DNA of 32,569 bases, from positions 1 through 32,569 of the forward strand of contig DXGR01000069.1 of the NCBI GenBank assembly GCA_019113825.1. Direction: 5' to 3'. The translations under genes and the position numbers were made by a program. Origin of the DNA: Candidatus Stackebrandtia excrementipullorum. Lineage in GTDB: Bacteria > Actinomycetota > Actinomycetes > Mycobacteriales > Micromonosporaceae. The notes under the pieces were generated by a model that was not told the DNA's origin, did not search any database, and worked only from the letters and a program-made list of their open reading frames with translations. Numbering within the stretch: position 1 is the stretch's first letter; the number at the start of each line of letters is the position of its first letter. Positions 14,702 to 21,640 of the stretch are shown piece by piece.

Positions 14702-15619
14702 ATGCCACAGCCGCGCCGCACTCTTCGCATTCCCCGCTCGCGCGGCGTCCTGCACTACGACAAGATGCCCATGGAGCTGGACGACCTCGTCGACCGCCTC
14801 ACCGACCGCGGACTCACCATCACCGATCGGGACCGCGCGCTCTGGTACCTGCGCCACATTGGCTACTACCGCCTCTCCCCCTACACGATCCCGTTCCAGC
14901 AGGGCGGACCCGAGCATCGCCTACGCGAAGGGACGTCCTTCGACGACATCCTCGACCTCTACGTCTTCGACCGCGCACTGCGCCTGGTCGTCATGGACGC
15001 CCTGGAGCGCGTCGAGGTCGCCGTGCGCGCGGCGTTGACCGACCACATGCCTGAAGATCGTCCGAAACACCTGCGACGAAAGGCTCCGCGGCACTCCGGA
15101 CGCTGGCGAGGATTCGCTCGTCCACCGCTCGGCCCTCGAGCACTACCTCACCACCTACGCCTCCCCCGAGCTCCCGCCGTCCTGGCTCATGGTCGAGACA
15201 TTGACCGTCGGGCAGCTGACGAATGCATACCGGAACCTCAAGCGCCGCTCCGACCGGACTGCCATCGCCCGGAGCGTCGGCCTGACAGCGCCGGTGCTCG
15301 AGTCCTGGATGCAGACCTACGTCCGCGTCCGCAACGTCTGCGCCCACCACGGCCGGCTCTGGAACGTCGGCCTCGGCGTCTACCCCGCAATCCCGAACTC
15401 GCCCACAGTGCCCTGGCTCGAAGGAGACGAAGCGCTGTCAGAGAGATCGAGGAAGCGGCTCTACCCGGTCCTGGTTTCCTTGCAAACGGTCCTGGAGACG
15501 ATTTCCCCACGCAGCGGCTCCACGAGCTGGTCGGCTCCCGGCCCGCGATGAACCTCCGCGGCATGGGCATCCCCGACGGTTGGGCAGACGATCCGTTCTG
15601 GCGTCGACACCTCCGTTGA
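14702..15619 (+). pseudogene. Abi_2-family abortive infection protein, disrupted by two indels
   Basis: The start is good: ATG 14702 with GGAGG. Residues 1-116 match the Abi_2 (AbiD/AbiF-like) N-terminus, with LTDRGLTI, YLRHIGYYRLSPYTIPF and DLYVFDRALRLVVMDALERVEVAVRAALTDHM. At about 15050 the frame changes and some 20 expected residues are lost. The other frame carries SWLMVETLTVGQLTNAY and RVRNVCAHHGRLWN, the C-terminal Abi_2 core including the RN-x-C-x-HH region. At about 15505 the original frame returns as LHELVGSRPAMNLRGMGIP through to the stop. Intact homologues stop phage growth by killing or arresting the host. Here the protein cannot be made whole. Confidence 0.82.
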
Positions 15620-16121
15620 ATCGCCTGGCGAGCCATCATGAGCGAGGTCGATCTACGGCTCTCGGCCGCGCCGGGCACAACCGCTGAAGCTAGCGTTTTC
15701 GCTGGCAGCGCGGATAGAAATGGCTCGAGCGATCCATAAACTTCTCCCGTACGATCGGAGCACTACAACGCTTGCACGGGCGACCTTCCCGCCCATATAC
15801 ATCCAATGTGTGTCTTCCACACCGGCCGTTCACATTGCACAGCAACCCGTCGTCGGCAGAGCAAGATCCCCCAGCGGATGATCAACTCTCGATGAAGTAC
15901 CGACGGCGCGGCGGGGTGGGCGCCGCTCCACCGAGGCTGCCGGCTCCCGGAGCGGACAACACACTCACCACCCGCAACAACCGGCTTTACGGCCCGAACC
16001 TCATGCTCGAGCGTTTACCCTGCCCAGAACGGCGGATTACCCGCCTTCGGCGATCGGCGGTCGGAACGGGACGCAGGCCGCACACGGTTCACCAGCATCG
16101 GACGCGATCAAGGAGCCAGAC
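15620..16121. other. Gene-free spacer after the Abi remnant
   Basis: These 502 nt contain no convincing gene. A hairpin with a TTTT loop (GCTAGCG at 15689-15695 and CGCTGGC at 15700-15706, one G-U pair) could end the abi transcript. The right end supplies AAGGAG before the DUF5996 start. No tRNA or clear attachment repeat was seen. Confidence 0.5.
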
Positions 16122-17045
16122 ATGTTCGAGTGGCCGCAGTTGAAAGTCGACGAATGGACCGCCACACGCGACACCCTTCACATGTGGACGCAGATCGTCG
16201 GCAAGGTCCGTATGGCCCAGGCACCGATGGTCAATCACTGGTGGCAGGTTCCTCTGTACGTGTCGCCACGGGGACTGTCGACGTCGTCGATCCCCTACGG
16301 AAGCGGGCTTTTCGATATGGAATTCGATTTCGTGGATCACCGGTTGACCGCATCGACCAGCAACGGCCGAGGGGCTCACATCCGTTTGGAGCCCAAAACC
16401 GTCGCCGACTTTTACCGTCAGGTGATGAGGATGTTGGCCGATCTCGGTGTCAAGGTGTCGGTGTGGCCCGTGCCCGTCGAGGTGGAACGCGCCATTCCGT
16501 TCGAGGAGGACACCGAGCACGCTTCCTACGACCCCGATCACGCGCGGCGTTTCTGGCAACAGCTCGTTGCCGCGGATCGAGTCTTCAACGAGTTCCGGTC
16601 CCACTTCATCGGTAAAGTAAGCCCGGTTCATTTCTTTTGGGGTGCCATGGATCTGGCCTGCACGCGCTTCTCCGGGCGGACCGCGCCCCCTCATCCCGGC
16701 GGCGCCCCGAACTGTGCCGACTGGGTCATGGTTGAAGGGTATTCGCATGAACTGTCCAGCTGCGGGTTCTGGCCCGGCGGAAACGACGAAGGTACCTTTT
16801 ACTCGTATGCCTATCCGGAACCGGCGGAATTCACGACGTACCCGGTGCGCCCGGATGCCACGCGTTACGACGCCGATCTCGGTGAATTCGTACTGCCGTA
16901 TGAGACGGTGCGGACCGCGGACGATCCGGATGCGATGTTGTTCGACTTCCTGCAGACGACGTATGAGGCCGCCGCCGACCGGGCCACATGGAATCGGGCC
17001 GCGCTTGAGGACGATCCCGAGCGGCGCGCCTCGTCGCAGCGGTGA
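16122..17045 (+). CDS. DUF5996 family protein
   Basis: This 307-residue soluble protein has WPQLKVDEWTATRDTLHMWTQIVGK at its N-terminus, HWWQVPLYVSPRGLST (about 39-54) and SPVHFFWGAMDLACTRFSGR (about 167-186). Further on is CGFWPGG, then FYSYAYPEP. This order of aromatic-rich motifs is that of DUF5996, a widespread family of unknown function. ATG 16122 has AAGGAG at 6 nt. It is the first intact chromosomal-type gene after the broken accessory region and is followed after 48 nt by a methyltransferase on the same strand, so co-transcription is possible. Confidence 0.85.
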   Translation: MFEWPQLKVDEWTATRDTLHMWTQIVGKVRMAQAPMVNHWWQVPLYVSPRGLSTSSIPYGSGLFDMEFDFVDHRLTASTSNGRGAHIRLEPKTVADFYRQVMRMLADLGVKVSVWPVPVEVERAIPFEEDTEHASYDPDHARRFWQQLVAADRVFNEFRSHFIGKVSPVHFFWGAMDLACTRFSGRTAPPHPGGAPNCADWVMVEGYSHELSSCGFWPGGNDEGTFYSYAYPEPAEFTTYPVRPDATRYDADLGEFVLPYETVRTADDPDAMLFDFLQTTYEAAADRATWNRAALEDDPERRASSQR

Positions 17046-17093
17046 CGTGCTACAAGTGATCCGGCGGGTCACGATGCCGATGATCGGGGGAAC

Positions 17094-17831
17094 ATGACCG
17101 AAACCGACCGGGACGGCTGGTCCGATGTGGCCGAGGAGTGGGCTCTGCTGTGGGGCGGGCATGCGGCTCCGGCCCAGGAGGCGGTCATCGTGGCGTGTGA
17201 CATCGGCTCGGGAACACGGGTTCTCGATGTCGGGTGCGGAAGCGGTGAGTTCCTGAAGCGTGTGCGGGCACGGGGCGCAACGGCCTCCGGTATCGACCCG
17301 GCACCGGGCATGGTGGCGCTCACCGAAGGCGATGTCCGGGTGGGCACCTTCGATCACCTGCCGTGGCCGGACGGGTCGTTCGATGTCGTGACGGCGTTCA
17401 ACGCGCTGCAGTTCGCCGTCGATCCGGTGAAGGCGTTGCGAGAGGCCGCGCGAGTCGTCACACCGGGAGGCCTGGTGGCGGTGTCAAATTGGGCCGAGGG
17501 GAATCTCAACGATCTCGACGTCATCGAAGCCGCGGTGGCCGCCGCCGACGGCCAGGATCAGTTGCCCGACGGCGCTTTGCGGCCGGAAGGCGGTATCGCC
17601 GCGGCGTTCGCGCTCAGCGGGCTCAAGCCGGTGACCGCAGGCGTGGTGGACGTGCCGTGGAGCGCACCCGACAAGGCGACTTTGATCCGTGGTGTTCTGT
17701 TGGGGGAGGACGTCGCGACTATGGCGGAGACGGCACCGGTCGTCGTCGCCGCCGCGCGGCCGTTCCGGTTGCCGGATGGCGGCTACCGGCTCGAAAACGC
17801 CTTCCGGTACGGCGTCGCGCGCGTGCCGTAG
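17094..17831 (+). CDS. Class I SAM-dependent methyltransferase
   Basis: This 245-residue protein has the SAM-binding motif I VLDVGCGSGEFLKR (about residues 43-56), motif II ASGIDPAPGMVAL, and motif III/IV DGSFDVVTAFNALQF followed by ARVVTPGGLVAVSNW. This is the Methyltransf_11/UbiE-like fold. It should transfer a methyl group from SAM to a small molecule, but the substrate is unknown. The C-terminal part is variable. ATG 17094 follows GGGGAAC. The gene converges with the MFS gene, with only 16 nt between stops, so a shared termination zone is likely. Confidence 0.9.
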   Translation: MTETDRDGWSDVAEEWALLWGGHAAPAQEAVIVACDIGSGTRVLDVGCGSGEFLKRVRARGATASGIDPAPGMVALTEGDVRVGTFDHLPWPDGSFDVVTAFNALQFAVDPVKALREAARVVTPGGLVAVSNWAEGNLNDLDVIEAAVAAADGQDQLPDGALRPEGGIAAAFALSGLKPVTAGVVDVPWSAPDKATLIRGVLLGEDVATMAETAPVVVAAARPFRLPDGGYRLENAFRYGVARVP

Positions 17832-17847
17832 GGAAATCGTGCGTCGA

Positions 17848-19092
17848 CTACATCGGCGCAGGCCGACGGAAACGAAGTGGCTTCACGCTGTGCGGTATGA
17901 CGATGAACGCCAGCACCGCCATCGCCGCGACGCCACCGAATACGGTGACGGTGTGCGTGTACCCGACGGCACCGGCGAGTACACCGGCCAGGAGCGGACC
18001 GAGTGGGCCGGCCAGGCCACCGGCGAAGGCCCTGACGCCGGCCACTCTGGCTCGTAGGTCCGGTCCGGTCACGACGGCGATGTGCGTGGCGACCGTCAAT
18101 CGCATCGCCGACGCCAGAAGCCACGGCAATCCCATAAGACCGACGATCCACCATGGGCCGTCGACAAATCCGATCAGAACAAGAGAAATCGACCAGACGA
18201 ACCCCTGCAACGCAACGAGGTACGTACCCGACAATCGGGTGAAGAGAGTCTCGGCCATGACGGAACCGATAAAGCCCACCAACGCCTGCGCAGCGAGTGC
18301 GTAACCGGCGACGGTCTCGTAGCCGCCGGCCCCCAGGTAGGTCACGACCGTGAACGTGCCGGCCGTCAACACCGTGTTCATCGCGGTCGTATAGATCGTG
18401 CTGTATCGGATCGGGCGGTCGTTCCACACGAAACGGATTCCGTGCCGGATCATCGAGCCGACCGGTTCTCGTGCCTTCCTCCTGTGGTCATGCCGAGGGG
18501 CGTAAGGGCTTGCGCGGAGGAGACCCAACAGTCCCGCCGAGGCCGCGCAGCAAACAGCGTTGAACGCAAACGGCGCGAATGAGTCCGCCAAGTACAGAAA
18601 GGCACCGACAGGAGGGCCGAGTACCGACAGTGTGAAGTCGCGGGATTCGTTTCTCGCCACGGCACGCGGGAGAAGTCTCAAGCCGACCACGTCCGGTAGC
18701 GCCGCCGCAGCCACGACGTTGAACATCGTGCCCAGGGCACCGATCGTGAAAGCCGTTGCGCATGTTGCGATCAGAGGTGGTGTGCCCGTATACGTCCATG
18801 CGGCGAGGCCACCGAGAAACGCCACACGTGCCACGTCCGACAACACCATGGCGTGCTTTCGGTTCACGACGTCGCCCAGGACTCCGGCGTGAAGCGACAG
18901 AATGTTGCCGCCTGCATAGGTCGCGACGGTCACCAGCGATACGCGCCACAGGTCTCCGTACAGGCTGAGCGCGAACAGCGGAAAGGCCACATAGGTGGCT
19001 TGAGAGCCGAGGACCGAGGCCGCGCGGGCGAACCAGTAGAGGTTGTAGTCGCGGTTGCGCCACAGGGTTTCAGGCTTGGCGTCCTCGGCCAT
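17848..19092 (-). CDS. MFS transporter
   Basis: This 414-residue protein has about 10-12 hydrophobic helices. The N-terminal NLYWFARAASVLGSQATYVAFPLFAL and the loop GVLGDVVNRKHAMVLSD between helices 2 and 3 correspond to the MFS motif A (G-x-x-x-D-x-x-x-R/K-x). The overall layout resembles the MFS_3/enterobactin-exporter-like group found in actinomycetes. It is probably a proton-driven exporter, substrate unknown. The ATG at 19092 lies 8 nt after TAGAGT, so the mRNA is probably leaderless. The upstream 380 nt is shared with the divergent chaperone operon. Confidence 0.88.
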   Translation of the reverse strand: MAEDAKPETLWRNRDYNLYWFARAASVLGSQATYVAFPLFALSLYGDLWRVSLVTVATYAGGNILSLHAGVLGDVVNRKHAMVLSDVARVAFLGGLAAWTYTGTPPLIATCATAFTIGALGTMFNVVAAAALPDVVGLRLLPRAVARNESRDFTLSVLGPPVGAFLYLADSFAPFAFNAVCCAASAGLLGLLRASPYAPRHDHRRKAREPVGSMIRHGIRFVWNDRPIRYSTIYTTAMNTVLTAGTFTVVTYLGAGGYETVAGYALAAQALVGFIGSVMAETLFTRLSGTYLVALQGFVWSISLVLIGFVDGPWWIVGLMGLPWLLASAMRLTVATHIAVVTGPDLRARVAGVRAFAGGLAGPLGPLLAGVLAGAVGYTHTVTVFGGVAAMAVLAFIVIPHSVKPLRFRRPAPM

Positions 19093-19472
19093 TACCGTTG
19101 ACTCTACTGGGGACTTCGCCGGCTTCGGATCCGGGGTTTCGTCCGTGCGAGATCACGTCAGGGGGCTTGAAGCACCCGACGCTTCTCTCGAGGGTCGCCG
19201 ATGAGCAGAGCGACGGTGACCGTGACGCCCTGTGCAGAGGCTTCGGGGTCCAGAGAACGACCCTTCCGACGCGGTGGTCTTGCCCCTGGGGTCGAGTCCG
19301 CCATACCGCCTTCCGGGCTGCGCCGAACGACCGTGGTCAAGCCGAACAACGGTTGGTCACGGGACCGATTCCATCCGGGTTTGGTTTAAGCCGATACCGT
19401 AAGCACACCCGTTTGTCTGCTCTCGATGTCGCCCCCGGCAGGCAAGACCGATCGGACATGCAAGGGAACCCC
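19093..19472. other. Intergenic region before the chaperone-like operon
   Basis: The 380 nt separate the MFS gene from the divergent operon. TAGAGT (19101-19106, minus strand) is the likely -10 of the MFS gene. A frame is open across it towards the operon but looks non-coding. No HAIR (CTTGAGT-type) or CIRCE heat-shock operator was seen, which is notable given the Hsp70 gene downstream. Confidence 0.5.
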
Positions 19473-21263
19473 GTGACGCCGGAGCCCGGAACGCCAATAA
19501 CCCCACCGCTGTATGCGTACGGGCACAACCCGTTTCGTCTGTCCGGTCTGCCGGTGAATGCGGTTCCCCGCCGGGTGAGACGACGTACCGAGGAGTTGAA
19601 GGCGGCTGCCGAGTTGGGCGGCGACGACGCTCGAGCTCGGGGTCTGCTCGGTGTGGCGATGTCGCCCACGGAGACGTTGGAGGCCGTGCGGCATCTGTCC
19701 GATCCGGTGTCGCGACTGCACTTCGAGTTCGGCTGGTTGTGGCCGCATCCGGACGGCACGCCGACGCCGGTGGAGGTGACGGCGGCCAAGGCCATGTGGA
19801 CATCGATGCTGGACGGATCGGCTCGTGAGCGGGCGGTTGCCGTGCACAATCTCGCCGTCGAAGAACACGTGCGGCTCCTCGAGGGCGGTGACCCGCTCGG
19901 AGATCTGGACGGATGGCGGCAGATCTACACATTGTGGACCGAGGTTTGTGACGACGACGAGGTCTGGCGATGGCTTGACGAGCGTGTCGACGCGATCAAC
20001 GATCCCCGCCTCCAGTACACGCACGCCTCCGATATCCGCGACAACGTCGGCGCGTGGCTGGTCGAGTCGCACGCGACCACGGTGATCGCCGCCGTCGGAG
20101 AGGAGACCGAGGCTCTGCACGAGCATCGAACGGTGATGGAGGTGGCCTCACTGGACTCGGCGACCGTGAATCGGGGGCTGGCGACGGCCGTCGAACCGCA
20201 GGCAACACGTCTGCGAGCGTTGGTGGAGCGGATCAAGACCGGCGGGCACCACATCGAACATCATCGTAGGGCCACAGAGGAACTGTTGGATGCGGCCGCC
20301 GGTCCGGACGTCGGTGTGTTGCGTGATCTACTGCCCGACGATCATCCCGTTGCAGGGCACGTTCTTGACGAGCTCGCGTTGACCATCAGGACGCACGCGG
20401 TGGCCATGGCAAACCATCCCGGCTCCCAGAACTCCGCCTCCCAGGCGCTGGCGGGAGGTCGACTGACCGTCGCCGCCGCATTGTCTGTCGGACCGCACGC
20501 ACTCGCGACGATTCGTGAAGACGAGGCGACGTTGACGGCCAATGAGATCGTCTTCGCGTGTGAGGAGGCCGTGGAGGCCGTCAAAGGCGATCCCGATACG
20601 GGTTTGGACCATTACGATGCCGTGGACGCACCCATCGACGCGTCGTTGCGTCTGTTGGAGAGTTTGAATCGCGATATGCACGATCGGGTCGTCGACGCCG
20701 TCGACGAGTTCCGGGCGATCATATTGATGGAATACCTGCTGCACACTCGCGATGAGATTCGGACGCTACCGCGGTTGCGGCGTCTCCACGCCTCCACCGG
20801 CAACCGACAGTTGGCCGTCAAGCTGGCGCAGTTCGTCGAAAGGACCGAACAGACGGCCGGGGACGAGGCCACGCCGCCGACGACAGTGGAACATCCACCG
20901 GTTCCGTGTTCGGTGTGTTCCAGGAACGCGGGACGGAGTCGGCGTCTTTCGATGCAACGACGTAACAGCGGCGGCAAAGAACGTCATGTCCTCATGGTGC
21001 CCCTGTGCGAACGGCACATCGGGAAAAGTCTCTCGCTGATCGGCTTTTCCGAGGCGATACGAGCGGGCCTGCTGGTTCTGTTTGTCGCGTTCGTGGCGTG
21101 GGCACTGGGCATCGCCCTTCCTGCAACGGTCGTCACGATCGCCGGGTGGGCCACGGCCGCTCTCGTGGTCTTCAGTGTCCCTCGACGGATCCGTCGGTTG
21201 ACCCTGGTCAACTCGCCCCGGATAGAGCAGCTTCTGCAAGACGGCTGGCGCATCCGCGGCTAG
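19473..21263 (+). CDS. J-like, zinc-motif membrane protein of an Hsp70 operon
   Basis: This 596-residue protein starts at GTG 19473, preferred because AAGGGAA precedes it; ATG 19458 is the alternative. Residues 18-90 (HNPFRLSGLPVNAVPRRVRRR, then ETLEAVRHLSDPVSRLHFEFGWLW) follow the helix order of a J domain, with LSDPVSRL resembling the helix III/IV segment. The HPD tripeptide that stimulates Hsp70 is missing. Residues about 95-470 are largely helical, without a recognised family. Then come Cys479, Cys482, Cys512 and His515 (CSVC, then LCERH), a possible zinc site, and two TM segments at about 531-569. The context, followed by GrpE-like and Hsp70 genes, supports a co-chaperone role. The J-like reading is an inference. 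Confidence 0.7.
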   Translation: MTPEPGTPITPPLYAYGHNPFRLSGLPVNAVPRRVRRRTEELKAAAELGGDDARARGLLGVAMSPTETLEAVRHLSDPVSRLHFEFGWLWPHPDGTPTPVEVTAAKAMWTSMLDGSARERAVAVHNLAVEEHVRLLEGGDPLGDLDGWRQIYTLWTEVCDDDEVWRWLDERVDAINDPRLQYTHASDIRDNVGAWLVESHATTVIAAVGEETEALHEHRTVMEVASLDSATVNRGLATAVEPQATRLRALVERIKTGGHHIEHHRRATEELLDAAAGPDVGVLRDLLPDDHPVAGHVLDELALTIRTHAVAMANHPGSQNSASQALAGGRLTVAAALSVGPHALATIREDEATLTANEIVFACEEAVEAVKGDPDTGLDHYDAVDAPIDASLRLLESLNRDMHDRVVDAVDEFRAIILMEYLLHTRDEIRTLPRLRRLHASTGNRQLAVKLAQFVERTEQTAGDEATPPTTVEHPPVPCSVCSRNAGRSRRLSMQRRNSGGKERHVLMVPLCERHIGKSLSLIGFSEAIRAGLLVLFVAFVAWALGIALPATVVTIAGWATAALVVFSVPRRIRRLTLVNSPRIEQLLQDGWRIRG

Positions 21264-21298
21264 CGCCGACCGTGACCACATCGATTGACGGAGTGAAC

Positions 21299-21640
21299 AT
21301 GTCAGTTCAGATCGAACCCGAGGCGCTCGCCGAGGTCGCGACCGCCGTATGGCGGCTGCACGGTAAAACCGGCACCGATTCGGCGGTGTCGCGCCGTGTG
21401 CGCGCGGTCGTCGACGCGTTGGAACAGGCCGGAGTGGTCGCACACCGATACGACGGCATGGCCTTCGACTCCGGTTTGTCTGTGCGGGTCCTGGCGTTTC
21501 AACCGACGAACGGCCTGCGTCGAGAAGAGATCATCGAAACGATCCGTCCGGGAGTGTCACTCCACGGTGAGAGCATTCAGCTCGGCGAGGTCATCGTCGG
21601 GACACCGAACCATGTTCAACAGGAGGACACGGCCGCATGA
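21299..21640 (+). CDS. Short GrpE-head-like protein
   Basis: This 113-residue protein has a C-terminal part (about 41-101) that parallels the beta-domain of GrpE nucleotide exchange factors: LEQAGVVAHRYDGMAFDSGL, then a beta strand RVLAFQP, then IRPGVSLHGESIQLGEVIVG. The long N-terminal coiled coil of GrpE is nearly absent; only about 40 residues precede the domain. It probably releases ADP from the adjoining Hsp70. ATG 21299 has GGAG at a good distance, 35 nt after the preceding stop. Its stop overlaps the Hsp70 start (ATGA), so the two are made together. The assignment is by pattern only. Confidence 0.65.
   Translation: MSVQIEPEALAEVATAVWRLHGKTGTDSAVSRRVRAVVDALEQAGVVAHRYDGMAFDSGLSVRVLAFQPTNGLRREEIIETIRPGVSLHGESIQLGEVIVGTPNHVQQEDTAA

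Noticed and set aside
15772-16143. Plus-strand 123-codon frame before the DUF5996 gene
   Set aside because: Low-complexity residues, overlaps the next start, no family features.
16089-17357. 422-codon minus-strand frame opposite the DUF5996 gene
   Set aside because: Antisense shadow; the plus-strand gene has the ribosome site and family motifs.
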